A DNA stretch of 64,000 bases from Unio delphinus (GCA_029339505.1 JAQISU010000163.1:2852001-2916000), one strand, 5' to 3'; counted from the stretch's first letter, positions 1 through 15,790 are shown. A program made the numbers and translations. Notes: a model not told the origin generated them from the letters alone.

Positions 1-1240
1 GCGCCTCTCGCTGAGAATGGAGAACATGCTGTTCATGCCGGTGCATTTCAGAACCTCTGTGTTGGGAACTTTGTCCTGCCACTGGATACGCAGAATGCGA
101 CGCAACCATCTCAGGTGGAAGCTGTTGAGTTTCCTCACGTGACTCGCGTAGGTGGTCCATGCCTCGCTGCTGTAAAGGAGTGTGCTGAGCACGCATGCCT
201 GGTAGACGCGCAGTTTGGTCTTTTCTTTGAGGTTGTGATTGTCCCTGACCCTCTGGTTCAGTCTCGCCATAACTGCTGATGCCTTGGCAATCCGGCCATG
301 TACATCAGTATCAACGGAGAGCAAGTTGGAGATGGTGGACCCAAGGTATATGTAGTCCTCAACAACTTCCAGGTAGTACCCATCAATGGCGATGGTGGGA
401 GAGGAGTCTGCGTCCTGCACTATTACATTCGTCTTCTTCAGACTGATGGTCAGTCCGAACTCCTTGCAGGCGTGGGAGACGCGGCATACTAGCTGCTGCA
501 GTCCATCTTCCGTGTGTGATGTCAAGGCTGCATCGTCGGCGAAGAGCAATTCACGGATGAGAACCTTTGTAACTTTAGTCTTTGCACAGAGCAGGGCGAT
601 GTTAAACAGCTTTCCGTCAATCCTGGTGTGTATATTCACACCCTCGCTGCAGTCCTTGAAGGCGTACTGGAGGAGAATGGAAAAGAAGATGGCAAGAAAA
701 GCTGGCGCAAGGGCACAGCCTTGCTTCACTCCGTTGCTGACTGGGAAGGCCTCTGATGTTGCGCCGTTGAAGCACACTGTGCTGTGCATGTTTTCGTGGA
801 ACGATGTTATGATAGCGAGCAGTCGTGGGTGGCAGCCTATCTTCTTAAGGATCCTGAAGAGTCTGCTCCGGCTGACCAGATCAAATGCCTTGGTCAGGTC
901 TATGAAGGCAATGTAGAGGGGCATCTGCTGCTCACGACACTTCTCCTGAAGCTGTCGTAGTGAGAAGATCATGTCTACAGTTGACCTGCCTGCTCGGAAG
1001 CCACACTGGGACTCGGGGTAGACTCGGGATGCTAGGGTCTGCAAGCGTGCCAGAACGACACGGGCGAACGCCTTTCCAACAATATTGAGAAGAGAGATGC
1101 CCCGGTAGTTGTTGCAGTCACTGCGGTCTCCTTTGTTCTTGTATAGAGTGACAATGTTTGCATCTCGCATGTCCTGGGGGGGGATGTGTCCTTGACCCCA
1201 GCAGAGGCAGAGGAGTTTGTGCAGAGGCTGGATTAGTGAC
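1..1240 (-). CDS. LINE reverse transcriptase, partial (runs off window start)
   Basis: The minus strand is one uninterrupted reading frame of about 410 codons entering from the window edge. It shows reverse transcriptase motifs in order: [20 protein letters not shown] (palm motif A), [18 protein letters not shown], then [12 protein letters not shown] (the catalytic FADD box), followed by the connection region [22 protein letters not shown] and [16 protein letters not shown]. This copies LINE RNA into DNA at the insertion site. The endonuclease half is absent because the frame stops at the (AT)n tract, so the copy is 5'-truncated. The clade (RTE- or CR1-like) is not resolved. The absence of stops suggests a young copy. 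Open frames on the plus strand here are shadows. Confidence 0.85.
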
Positions 1241-1241
1241 T

Positions 1242-2950
<1,709 letters not shown>

Positions 2951-4004
2951 GATAAGTGTAGTCTTACTTAAGCCAAAGCATAACGGTCTTGTTTTATTTC
3001 TAAATACGAATAGTAAATAATTTCATAGCGTTTGTTGCAAATTATAAATACCATCAGTACTTTGATTATTCTTATGTTCAGAAATAGCACTTAAAGCTTG
3101 AAAAATGAGGAATAATTGTCTTGATAACGCAATTTGAAAAGGTGAGATAGACAATAGTACAACATGGATAAATATTGGAAAAGTAATCCAAATATTTCAG
3201 AATAACAGTCTATTAGACACAATCTAATAAAAAAAATAGCCTAATGTGTGCTTAAAACATTTAGAAACTATCTCAAGTAGTTTCTTCAAGCGTCCTTATA
3301 ATCCTCAGTCATTCATTCCTACTCGTGATGGCACCCTTTGAGACTTCAATCAAACATACATACCAGCTTTTACTACAAAATCCACACCCAGTAATATTTT
3401 GGATATGTTTTATTTTTAAATTCAGAATTACAGTGTGCATGAACAGAAATTACAAATTATTGGATAGCTACAAACGGACAGTCAACGCGATTTTTTTCTA
3501 TTAACATTTTAAATGTTAAAATGATATGTGTCTTCATTCGCTCAAGATCTTTTTTAAATCCGATTATTTTGTTATCTTAGATTTAAAGTTATTTAAAGTC
3601 TCGATTAAGATAAACCTATAAACCTTCGAACTAATAGTCGATCAGATCTGATGTCGAATCAACAAGTGCTATTAGCAAGACAACCAAAACAACAAAAAAT
3701 GACCTAGCGGATTACAAAGTAATCAAGGAATAAAAGACTGATTCTAAAAAAACAAAATTATTTCCAACGTTTTTTCCAAGTCTACACTATAATGGTTGCT
3801 CCCATGCAATGATAATTTACAGTTATTCTGTTTGTCCGAATAACGCATTTTGAATATTGTTCCATTCCGATGGGATAACAAAGGACCACCAATCCCATAT
3901 CTCTATATGTTTTAGCACGCACTATAATCCCAATAGACCTACCGTTCTCCATAACGTCATGGACACCAGAACCCCTGGGGCACTTCCCTAACCAGGAACT
4001 ATGG

Positions 4005-4005
<1 letters not shown>
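2951..4005. other. Gene-free AT-rich stretch
   Basis: No coding frame, RNA gene or repeat family was recognised. Short open frames here lack codon structure or motifs. Confidence 0.6.

Positions 4006-4049
<44 letters not shown>
4006..4049. repeat. (AC)n microsatellite
   Basis: Twenty-two AC dinucleotides without interruption. Confidence 0.98.
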
Positions 4050-4050
<1 letters not shown>

Positions 4051-5660
4051 TTACTCCTGCAGTATATTTCCGTTTCCCTTTATATGTATGTTGTTGGAAA
4101 CCATACCAATATGTCAGCTGAGTGAATGGTCAAACGCTTCTACAAGGAACCAGCTTGCATCATCAACGTGATATCCCAGGTAGATCATAGGTCTTATAAG
4201 CACTAATATCTCTTTATCTCCGGCTGTATAAAATAATAAAAACATAATCGAACCGAGTTCATTGGCTGTTAAACTTTTGTCATTGATATAAGTGTCTGCT
4301 ACCAAGATATTTAGAATGTTTTGCTGTGTCTTCTTCAGAAATTAGTGTGGAGAGAAAAGAAAACGGGAAACAGTTCAACTTAACTTTTATTTACTGATGC
4401 AGGTTTCAAGGAAATGTTATACTTGATATTATCCTACTGAGATTCTGTGTTTGAAAACATTTCCATTTCTTTGGGTTAAGAACACAATTTTATATTTAAA
4501 CAAATACTGAGACTAGTTTGATTTTATTCAAACCCATTTTATGTTTACTTCTCTGAACATTTACCATACCATGCAATGAGGACTTTCGGCGTCTTTAAAT
4601 CTGGCACATATTTTGAATAAATCGGCATTGTTATAGCTGTGAATTTGACGATTCTAGATTGTCAAGAAATAACGCTGTTTGATCGTCTTGGAAACAACGA
4701 TGCAAGTTCGTCACGAAATAACAATTACAAATCGTCCCGACGTTATAAAGATGATCGATCGTCAAGAAATAACGACGCTAGATTGTAAAACAAATATGGT
4801 GCTAGCCCATAATGAATCTAGATCGTCAAGAAATAATAATGCTAGAAATCAGGATTCAGATGCGCTTGTATGTGCGGCTGTTACGATATTTGAGAAGCAT
4901 GTGACGATATGGAACAAGCGACCACAGTGCGTGATGAGAAGCGAGAAGTTGATGGTAGTATTCGAAACTGTCTGGTGCGCTTGCAAATGTGGACATTTCT
5001 TTTGTTTTAGTAGTACACTCCATGCAGTGTATTTCCGTTTCCCTATAACGTGAATGTCTATCAGCGAAGACTTAGATTTATGTCGGTCTATAAATGTCAG
5101 AATTTCAAGCAATCAATACAGAACGTTTCCATGAGTGATCGAAGTACTTAGGATGGTTTCCTGCCAATCTCTTCCATTTCCTAAGTTGTGGTTAACACAG
5201 TTGATAAGCCATAAAAACCTCGATCATTTGTTTTAGATGAAATCGTGATTTAAAAATATGACATTGTCACTTTGATATGTGGTTATGTTTTGCAAACATG
5301 TTAACATATCTGAGATATGCATGGCCGACTTTATATACTCACAACTGTGTTTAGGGAAAATAAAACAATAGAGTTACATATAAAAAACGAAGTTGGGACG
5401 TATGTACTTATCAACATTGAATTATGCAGTCCCATTACGGGAATTTCGGGCTATTTATTTCATTTGAAAACTATGTCAGAATAAGCTGGCCCAGTTAACC
5501 AGGATATTGCAGGTTGGGCCCAGAGAAAATTAGAGTTTTCCTTATAAAGATGTAAAGATGGTCGAGGATGGTCAATTTACAAAATATTTTCGATAAATCA
5601 AAGAGCTGACTAACGTCCGGTTAGTAAATATTGCATGAAGATATAAGTTACACATAGTAT
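4050..5660. other. Gene-free stretch with a degenerate short repeat
   Basis: No gene was recognised. Between about 4650 and 4860 the phrase gatcgtcaagaaataacga and variants recur at irregular spacing, which looks like an eroded minisatellite. The 124-codon open frame over it (4679-5053) has no recognisable motif and is not called. Confidence 0.5.
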
Positions 5661-5663
5661 GTA

Positions 5664-5710
5664 TATGCTATGCTATGCTATGCTATGCTATGCTATGCTA
5701 TACTATACTA

Positions 5711-5788
<78 letters not shown>
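5664..5788. repeat. Compound (ATGCT)n-(ATACT)n-(AT)n microsatellite
   Basis: Seven ATGCT-type pentamers pass into ATACT pentamers by a G-to-A change and then into about 37 AT dinucleotides. Confidence 0.97.
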
Positions 5789-5791
<3 letters not shown>

Positions 5792-6063
5792 ATAGGTACT
5801 CATTACTCATATTTCCATTGAAAGTATGAAAATGGGAAAACAAGAAATTAATGCTGACGACCATTGTCAAGATGGAGAGAAGGTTGTACAGACATGAAGA
5901 GGACATGTAAGAAATTTCGGCACATGGCATTTTTTGTGTGAGCATTACAAACTAATGAAATCCATTGAAGAAAAACTATTTTTGTCCAATGATGAAAGTG
6001 AAACAAGCGGATATCGAAATAGAACACGTAAACAATGGTAATAAGTGTATACCTATGCACAGA

Positions 6064-6332
6064 ATCACAGAGTGTACAGTATTACCGAATGCACAGTATC
6101 ACCGAGTGCACAATATCACCGAAGGCACAGTATCACCGAGTGTACAGTATTACCGAATGCACAGTATCACCGAGTGCACAATATCATCGAGTGCACAGTA
6201 TCACCGAGTGCACAATATCACATAATGCACAATATCACCGAGTGCAAAGTATCACCGAGTGCACAATATCACATAATGCACAATATCACCGAAGGCACAG
6301 TATCACCGAGTGCACGGTATCACAAGGGCACG
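6064..6332 (+). repeat. 17-bp minisatellite
   Basis: About 16 copies of acagtatcaccgagtgc with single-base variants (acaatatc, gaaggc, gaatgc). Because 17 is not a multiple of three, all plus frames read a 17-residue repeat without stops. That explains the long open frames at 6035-6485, which are not considered genes. Confidence 0.93.
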
Positions 6333-6970
6333 GTCCGAATAATGACCATAAATCTCGACGTGAAAGATGCTTTCATATTACAGAGACAAAGTATTATAAA
6401 TATCCACAAATATATTCCACATAGGATACGGAGTGATCGTAAAATTGTTTCCGAATGGGCACAAGTCAGTCTGAAATATAAATAGATTAGAAAATTCCCA
6501 GTCTGCTACGCTTTATACAGTCTTAGCCAGCTGTAACCTTGTAGCCTAGGTATTAATTTTGCTCTCTGAATGGTGATGGGCTTTTGGTAATAGTAATATC
6601 TTAACATCTAGTGGTGAAGACTTGCACTTACGCATTTAGATTGTATGACAAAGCAAAAACTTATCTTGTGAATTAAATTCAACAATGTGTGCTTGTAAAA
6701 TATTTTGGTTTCATTATTTCTTATAAAATGGTACAACAGAACCAGAAATGGGGGTCCAAAGAGGACTACTGACTTGTCAGGAAAGGTAATGCAGACTGTC
6801 AAATTCTTCTGTACAAGTTAGACAAATGACCTGACGACAAGTCTATAGTTGATTATTGATGAGGTGTACGCCCTCTCTCTAATTATTGATGCAAGTCTTA
6901 GAGTTCCGGTCAACCAATTAAAAACATCTTCACAACGATTGCCAAAATATGAATATCTTCTTCTAGGAAA
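6333..6970. other. Gene-free stretch
   Basis: Nothing recognisable on either strand. Confidence 0.5.
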
Positions 6971-6971
6971 G

Positions 6972-7785
6972 TAAATTACTATATAAGTAAAACGTTTGCA
7001 ACTATAAAGTCTTTTACAATCTACATAAATTACTATATAAGTAAAACGTTTGCAACTATAAAGTCTTTTACAATCTGCATAAATTACTATTTATATAAGT
7101 AAAACTTTAGCAAGTATAAAGTCTTTTACAATCTACATAAATTACTATATAAAATAAAACGTTTGCAACTATAAAGTCTTTTACAACCTACATAAATTAC
7201 TATTTATATAAGTAAAACTTTAGCAAGTATAAAGTCTTTTACAATCTACATAAATTACTATATAAGTAAAACGTTAGCAGCTATTAAGTCTTTTACAACC
7301 TACATAAATTACTATTTATATAAGTAAAACTTTAGCAAGTATAAAGTCTTTTACAATCTACATAAATTACTATATAAGTAAAACGTTTGCAACTATAAAG
7401 TCTTTTACAATCTACATAAATTACTATTTATATAAGTAAAACTTTAGCAAGTATAAAGTCTTTTACAATCTATATAAGTAAAACGTTTGCGACTATAAAG
7501 TCTTTTACAACCTACATAAATTACTATATAAGTAAAACTTTTACAACTATAGGTCTATTACAATCTACATAAATCACTACATAAGTAAAACTTTTGCAAC
7601 TATAGGTCTATTACAATCTACATAAAACACTATATAAGTAAAACTGTTGCAACTATAGGTCTATTACAATCTACATAAAACACTATATAAGTAAACCTTT
7701 TACAACTATAGGTCTATTACAATCTACATAAATCACTATATAAGTAAAACTTTTACAACTATAGGTCTATTACAATGTACATAAG
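6972..7785 (+). repeat. 54-bp minisatellite
   Basis: About 16 units whose core reads ataagtaaaacgtttgcaac followed by tataaagtcttttacaatct. Units fall into subtypes: gcaagtataaagtc, gcaactataaagtc and, in the right third, gcaactataggtctat. Neighbouring units are most alike, as expected from local expansion. Confidence 0.93.
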
Positions 7786-9805
7786 ATACATACCAGAGAT
7801 GAGATGCAAACAACAAATGATTACTTAGTGTCATCAATTAAACAAGAAGAATCTGCTTTTGATGGATTTTAAAATGTCTTTCCAATCAAATGATTCTGTA
7901 TCGCATGATGCCAAAAGCGATACCATTTTAACTGAGGAATGTATTTAGACAGAGTGAGCTGCTCTGACAGTCCCTGTGTTTGTCAGTTAAAAACTAGAAT
8001 TATATATATGAATTGTGTGTACCATTTGTACAAATTAAAAAAAATGAAGATAAGAACAGAACATATTTTTAGCTATTGCATTAGAACATGTATAACACGT
8101 GACCAATCAAAACTATGTCATTGGAGAAATTGAACGAAACGATAAGTAGGGTGTTTTATGTGTGGAAATGACTCAAATTTAAATTACAAGTAAACGGAAT
8201 CATATTTGTCAGTCTTCGAAATATGTGCTGTACCGAAAAGACATCAAAACTAGAATAATAACTATGATGCTTTTTAATGCTTTTTGTCCACTTATATTTT
8301 ACATATTGAATTTACACGCAAAGATAAAATTGGGTAAAATATATGAAATTTGATTATGTTCAATTTATTGTGGCAGCGATTAGATCTGAAACGTGTCCTT
8401 TAAGAATATGAATTCACCAGTTAGTGATTTTCAGCGATAGTCGATTTAATTGTCCAAGCAAATAGAGACTTTTTAAACATCAGTGGCAGAAAACATAATG
8501 CAGTGCATTATTCGGGTGCAAAGACCTCCTTTGAAATAGCAAAACATCTAAATATAATGTGCTGGGTGTGTCTATTTTGAAGAAGATGTCTAACATCTGA
8601 GATAAACATAATCATAAAAACATAGAATACATGCGCCAGTCGAAATCGGTAAAAAGTGATCCAGTCAAAGTTATTGATTAAAAGCCTAAACAAGAGACTA
8701 AACCCAAGGAACTGGCAAAGTTTTGTAATACCTATGTTCCGTGCCAAAACCAGGAAGAGATTTACTAGGTGCGTGTCCTCTAAAGCTGCGTTCGCTTTTT
8801 ACGTTTTATTACTAATGTGTTTTCTTTCCCTGACACTAGGTTCGTATTTATCAGCGGCATTTACTCGCGGGAGAATTTAATATGACTTGAACGTGTCAAA
8901 TGGTTAAAAAGACTTATTTCAGTAAATAGAACATCTGATTTACAGCGGGTGATTTGATCTTCTATATCCTGACAGGTGTTATAAGCAACATTCGACGAAT
9001 ACATTGGATCTATATGAGTTCTCTGATTACGCATTCGTGCAATCTAAACACGTTCCAAGAGATAATTGAATATTCAATTTGTTCAACTTGTTATGTGTTG
9101 TTCTAACCCTGTTCTTATTGAAAGCTGTCATTTTATTGTGGCTTAATACACCGTCATTTTCCGAGTAAATATTTAATTGAGATTCTTAATTTTAAAAAAA
9201 GGAAATGTACAATGTAGATGTGAACTGTAACGAAATAACAATATTGGGCCAACAGATGATGTGTCCAGAGACATCGAAGTGTTCTTAAGTATAGACATCA
9301 ATTTGCAGGGCATCACCAATACAAGTAACGATATTGGTATTACAGTCCACACATCACCAATACAAGTAACGATATTGCCATTACAGTCCAGTAAACAGGA
9401 ACGGTCAAAGCCTATCCATCATCCTTCATGGCCTCGAGAGTTTAACTTAGACAAAATAAATAATACCTGGTTTTGTTTCTTTTCTAAAACGTATTAAGTA
9501 AAAATTACAGTCGTTTAAACTTTTAACAGTAAATATACCAGACTGGTTCCTTTCTTTTCTAACGTTTTTACGTCGAACTAGCAATGAGGAGGACGTGTAC
9601 AAAATTCTAGTGTTTTATGCATAATTGCCTCATCAATTAAATTCTTTCATAATTAACAAGTATTTTCTTTCATTATAGAAACACCTGACTTCCAGCTTTC
9701 ATCCAATATTCACTTTTATCGTTGATATTAAAAAGCATCGTTATTCTGGTATGTTTGGGTAGAAATTCGTCTAATTATAAGATGAGTTATTTATTAGAGA
9801 ATACA
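7786..9805. other. Gene-free stretch with one short direct repeat
   Basis: No gene was recognised. A 28-bp segment beginning catcaccaatacaag occurs at 9311 and again at 9355. Confidence 0.5.
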
Positions 9806-10140
9806 CACTGTAACAATAAAGAAAGTCTTTTAACAACCAATTAGTTTTATATGCACTTTATCACTAATGAAAGTCTTATAACAACAACTAATTAGTTTTA
9901 TATACACTGTATTACTAATGAAAGTCTTGAAACAACAACCATTTAGGTTTATAGATACTGTATCTCTAATTAAAGTCTTTTAACAAAAAACCAAACAGTT
10001 GTATACACACTGTATTACTAATGAAAGTCTTATAACAACAACCAGTTAGGTTTATAGACACTGTATCACTAATGAAAGTCTTATAACAGCAACCGAACAG
10101 TTTTATACACCTTGTAACACAAACGAAAGTCTTCCGACAC
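9806..10140 (+). repeat. About 51-bp minisatellite
   Basis: Roughly six to seven diverged units containing actaatgaaagtcttataac and ttatagacactgtatcac. It lies just left of the 31-bp array but shares no unit with it. Confidence 0.85.
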
Positions 10141-10261
10141 TTGTAACGGTTTGTAAGTAAACACTTTGTACTTAGTTTTCATTTGAATTTCTATCTTTAG
10201 GTATTTTTTGGAATATAAGATGTCAGTTACTTGCTGGGTTTACACTAAGCTGTGTCATTCA

Positions 10262-13200
10262 TTTGCAAATTTACATAAACATAAGTCACTCATATGCCAT
10301 GTTACATAAACATAAGTCACTCATCTGCCATGTCACGTAAACAAAAGTCACTCATCTGCCATGTTACGAAAACATAAGTCACTCATCTGCCATGTTACGT
10401 AAACATAAGTCACTCATCTGCCATGTTACGTAAACATAAGTCAATCATCTGCCATGTCACGTAACCAAAAGTCACTCATCTGCCATGTCACGTAAACAAA
10501 AGTCACTCATCTGCCATGTTACGTAAACATAAGTCATTCATCTGCCATGTCACGAAAACATAAGTCACTCATCTGCGTAAACATACGTCACTCATCTGCC
10601 ATGTTACGTAAACATAAGTCACTCATATGCCATGTCACGTAAACAAAAGTCACTCATCTGCCATGTTAGGTAAACATAAGTCATTCATCTGCCATGTCAC
10701 GTAAACATAAGTCACTCATCTGCGTAAACATACGTCACTCATCTGCCATGTTACGTAAACATAACTCATTCATCTGTCATGTCACGTAAACATACGTCAC
10801 TCATCTGCCATGTTACGTAAACATAAGTCACTCATCTGCCATGTTACGTAAACATAAGTCACTCATCTGCCATGTTACGTAAACATAAGTCACTCATCTG
10901 TCATGTTACGTAAACAAAAGTCACTCATCTGCCATGTCACGTAAACAAAAGTCACTCATCTGCCATGTTACGTAAACATAAGTCACTCATCTGCCATGTC
11001 ACGTAAACAAAAGTCACTCATCTGCCATGTTACGTAAACATTAGTCATTCATCTGCCATGTCACGTAAACATAAGTCACTCATCTGCGTAAACATACGTC
11101 ACTCATCTGCCATGTTACGTAAACATAAGTCACTCATCTGCCATGTTACGTAAACATAAGTCACTCATCTACCATGTAACGTAAACATAAGTCACTCAAC
11201 TGCTATGTTACATAAACATAAGTCACTCATCTGCCATGTTACGTAAACATAAGACACTCATCTGCCATGTCACGTAAACAAAAGTCACTCATCTGCCATG
11301 TCACGTAAACAAAAGTCACTCATCTGCCATGTTACGTAAACATAAGTCATTCATCTGCCATGTCACTTAAACATAAGTCACTCATCTGCGTAAACATACG
11401 TCACTCATCTGCCATGTTACGTAAACATAAGTCACTAATCTGCCATGTTACGTAAACATAAGTCACTCATCTACCATGTAACGTAAACATAAGTCACTGA
11501 ATTGCTATGTTACATACACATGAGTCACTCATCTGCCATGTTACGTAAACATAAGTCACTCATCTGCCATGTTACCTAAACGTGTCACTCATCTGCCATG
11601 TTACGTAAACATAAGTCACTCATCTGCCATGTTACGTAAACATAAGTCACTCATCTGCGTAAACATACGTCACTCATCTGCCATGTTACGTAAACATAAG
11701 TCACTCATCTGCCATGTTACGTAAACATAAGTCACTCATCTACCATGTAACGTAAACATAAGTCACTCAACTGCTATGTGAAATAAACATAAGTCACTCA
11801 TCTGCCATGTTACGTAAACATAAGTCACTCATCTGCCATGTCACGTAAATAAAAGTCACTCATCTGCCATGTCACGTAACAAAAGTCACTCATCTGCCAT
11901 GTTACGTAAACATAAGTCATTCATCTGCCATGTCACGTAAACATAAGTCACTCTTCTGCGTAAATATACGTCACTCATCTGCCATGTTACGTAATCATAA
12001 GTCATTCATCTGCCATGTCACGTAAACATACGTCACTCATCTGCCATGTTACGTAAACATAAGTCATTCATCTGCCATGTTACGTAAACATAAGTCACTC
12101 ATCTGCCATGTTACGTAAACATAAGTCACTCATCTGCCATGCTACGTAAACATAAGTCATTCATCTGCCATGTCACGTAAACATAAGTCACTCATCTACG
12201 TAAACATACGTCACTCATCTGCCATGTTACGTAAACGTAAGTCACTCATCTGCCATGTCGCGTAAACAAAAGTGACTCATCTGCCATGTTACGTAAACAT
12301 AAGTCATTCATCTGACATGTCACGTAAACATAAGTCACTCATCTGCGTAAACATACGTCACTCATCTGCCATGTTACGTAAACGTAAGTCACTCATCTGC
12401 CATGTCACGTAAACAAAGTCACTCATCTTCCATGTTACGTAAACATTAGTCATTCATCTGCCATGTCACGTAAACATAAGTCACTCATCTGCGTAAACAT
12501 ACGTCACTCATCTGCCATGTTACGCAAACATAAGTCACTCATCTGCCATGTTACGTAAACATAAGTCACTCATCTACCATGTAACGTAAACATAAGTCAC
12601 TCAACTGCTATGTTACATAAACATAAGTCACTCATCTGCCATGTTACGTAAACATAAGTCACTCATCTGCCATGTTACGTAAACATAAGTCACTCATCTG
12701 CCATGTTACGTAAACATAAGTCATTCATCTGCCATATCACGTAAACATAAGTCACTCATCTGCGTAAACATACGTCACTCATCTGCCATGTTACGTAAAC
12801 ATAAGTCACTCATCTGCCATGTTACGTAAACATAAGTCACTCATCTACCATGTAACGTAAACATAAGTCACTCAACTGCTATGTTACATAAACATAAGTC
12901 ACTCATCTGCCATGTTACGTAAACATAAGTCACTCATCTGCCATGTCACGTAAATAAAAGTCACTCATCTGCCATGTCACGTAACAAAAGTCACTCATCT
13001 GCCATGTTACGTAAACATAAGTCATTCATCTGCCATGTCACGTAAACATAAGTCACTCTTCTGCGTAAATATACGTCACTCATCTGCCATGTTACGTAAT
13101 CATAAGTCATTCATCTGCCATGTCACGTAAACATACGTCACTCATCTGCCATGTTACGTAAACATAAGTCACTCATCTGCCATGTTACGTAAACATAAGT

Positions 13201-14510
13201 CACTCATCTGCCATGTTACGTAAACATAAGTCACTCATCTGCCATGCTACGTAAACATAAGTCATTCATCTGCCATGTCACGTTAACATAAGTCACTCAT
13301 CTGCGTAAACATACGTCACTCATCTGCCATGTTACGTAAACGTAAGTCACTCATCTGCCATGTCGCGTAAACAAAAGTGACTCATCTGCCATGTTACGTA
13401 AACATAAGTCATTCATCTGACATGTCACGTAAACATAAGTCACTCATCTGCGTAAACATACGTCACTCATCTGCCATGTTACGTAAACGTAAGTCACTCA
13501 TCTGCCATGTCACGTAAACAAAAGTCACTCATCTTCCATGTTACGTAAACATTAGTCATTCATCTGCCATGTCACGTAAACATAAGTCACTCATCTGCGT
13601 AAACATACGTCACTCATCTGCCATGTTACGTAAACATAAGTCACTCATCTGCCATGTTACGTAAACATAAGTCACTCATCTACCATGTAACGTAAACATA
13701 AGTCACTCAACTGCTATGTTACATAAACATAAGTCACTCATCTGCCATGTTACGTAAACATAAGTCACTCATCTGCCATGTTACGTAAACATAAGTCACT
13801 CATCTGCCATGTTACGTAAACATAAGTCATTCATCTGCCATATCACGTAAACATAAGTCACTCATCTGCGTAAACATACGTCACTCATCTGCCATGTTAC
13901 GTAAACATAAGTCACTCATCTGCCATGTTACGTAAACATAAGTCACTAATCTGCCATGTTACCTAAACATAAGTCACTCATCTGCCATGTTACGTAAACA
14001 TAAGTCACTCATCTGCCATGTTACCTAAACATAAGTCACTCATCTGCCATGTTACGTAATTATAAGTCACTAATCTGCCATGTTACGTGAACTTAAGTTA
14101 CTCATCTGCCATGTTACGTAAACAAAAGTCACTCATCTGCCATGTCACGTAAACAAAAGTCACTCATCTGCCATGTTACGTAAACATAAGTCATTCATCT
14201 GCCATGTCACGTAAACATAAGTCACTCATCTGCCATGTTACGTAAACATAAGTCACTCATCTGCCATGTTACTTAAACATAAGTCACTCATCTGCCATGT
14301 TACGTAAACATAAGTCAGTCATCTGCCATGTTGCGTAAACATAAGTCACTCAACTGCTATGTTACGTAAACTTAAGTCACTCATCTGCCATGTTGCGTAA
14401 ACATAAGTCACTAATCTGTTATGTTACGTAAACATAAGTCACTCATCTGCCATGTTACGTAAACATAAGTCACTCATCTGCCATGTTACGTAAACATAAG
14501 TCATTCATTT
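10262..14510 (+). repeat. Large 31-bp minisatellite array
   Basis: About 4.2 kb, near 137 copies, of a 31-bp unit containing catctgccatgttacgtaa followed by acataagtcactc. Recurring variants include ccatgtcacgtaaacaaaag, taccatgtaacg, ctgctatgttac and a shortened unit catctgcgtaaacatacg. Most units carry the palindrome TTACGTAA and the overlapping GTAAACA. Variants are not random: they recur in blocks (see the higher-order repeat). Units abut directly with no unique spacers, so this is a satellite and not a CRISPR array. Confidence 0.97.
11641..13851 (+). repeat. 1,105-bp higher-order repeat inside the 31-bp array (two copies)
   Basis: Rare variants recur at fixed spacing: taccatgtaa at 11741 and 12846, ctcttctgcg at 11951 and 13056, and gtcg (in tgtcgcgtaa) at 12257 and 13362 are each 1,105 apart. 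taccatgtaa at 12575 and 13681 is 1,106 apart because of a 1-bp indel near 12416. Copies run about 11641-12745 and 12746-13851; similarity ends near 13945. A partial relative lies further left (11160-11500). Confidence 0.9.
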
Positions 14511-15163
14511 GCCTGAAGTGAGTAACATAGTCTAACCTTGCTTGTGTAAACACATGCACATCCAAGTGATTGAAGACACTAACGTGTCATATTATAAGCG
14601 GGCAAAATTGGGATGCACATAAAGACATGCACTTTTGTACGCGTCAAGCAGACTCCTGTCAAAGCATTTTATGATAAATTACATTCATTTGCAACCATGG
14701 GATCCCCGCCGTCAATACACTCACGAACATTCGTTACTGTCACATTATGTTTAAGTTAAGAATTGTTATCTCTTTTAAGATCTATAAAATCATTGATTGC
14801 ATCCAATTGAGTGTCATATCAGTTTTGAAACCTAAGAAGCCGTACGGGATATCTGATGGTACACACAAAAACCATGATAACAGATGGAATAGACAGCAAT
14901 GTTTACAGTCACGTTGACGAGGTTTTTTGTTTTTGTCAGTATATGTTTCTTTCCCTGAAATGTTTGGGAGCTCAACTAACTTAATCTAGAGATTTAATTC
15001 CTCCCTCACAGTTACTAACAATAATGACTTATGTATACTCGTTGCTTGGTATGTTGTTTTTATATTTAATACACACTTAGTTTTCATGACAGATATGAGG
15101 TTCGAATTGCTTATTTCAATTAATATCATATAAGATATTCATCTATATAACCCTAATAAAATC
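14511..15163. other. Gene-free stretch
   Basis: Unique sequence with no recognised gene. Confidence 0.5.
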
Positions 15164-15277
15164 AATGTATGTATGTATGTATGTATGTATGTATGTATGT
15201 ATGTATGTATGTATGTATGTATGTATGTATGTATGTATGTATTGTACGTACGTACGTACGCACGCACGCACGCACGC

Positions 15278-15341
<64 letters not shown>

Positions 15342-15344
15342 ATG

Positions 15345-15399
<55 letters not shown>
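15164..15399. repeat. Compound tetranucleotide/dinucleotide microsatellite
   Basis: (ATGT)n, (ACGT)n, (ACGC)n, (CTGT)n, (CTAT)n, (AT)n and (AG)n follow one another, each block differing from its neighbour by a single base change. The long plus-strand frames across it are artefacts of the repeat. Confidence 0.97.
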
Positions 15400-15400
<1 letters not shown>

Positions 15401-15719
15401 ACCTTAAATTGAAAAGATGTTTTTCTTATGATGTTACTTATATAATACAACACGGAAAGTCAGACTAGAACGTTAGCGAATAATCATGACTTCAGTTAAT
15501 GTACATCACACGGTCTCTTTAGTGAAAACATTTATTTATTTATATACTATATAATTATTTTCCAAAGCAGAAATTAATAAGTGAAGTTGATAAGATGTTT
15601 AATTAAAAATACCTCATTATTCCAGAATTTCCATATTCATAGCTACTATGACAGTAACATCAGCATACGAACTCATCGCCAAATTTATTTGGCTTCATTC
15701 TGTTATTCTGTCATGAAGC

Positions 15720-15790
15720 CTAAATTATCGTCTCTCAGAGCCTTAATAATCGTCTCTCAGAGCCTAAATTATCGTCTCTCAGAGCATTAT
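15720..15790 (+). repeat. Short tandem repeat, three units
   Basis: Three copies of cgtctctcagagcctaaatt with small changes, about 25 bp apart. Confidence 0.8.

Noticed and set aside
386..916. Plus-strand 176-codon frame
   Set aside because: It is the complement of the leftward LINE reverse transcriptase, whose FADD and other motifs lie on the minus strand.
6035..6485. Histidine/serine-rich repeat protein
   Set aside because: The 17-bp unit gives the same open repeat in all three frames, a mark of chance openness.
10262..14510. CRISPR-like regular array
   Set aside because: Units of 31 bp abut directly and there are no unique spacers; the context is eukaryotic satellite DNA.
15165..15468. 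Three overlapping frames of 64-99 codons
   Set aside because: They are translations of (ATGT)n and (CTAT)n microsatellites.
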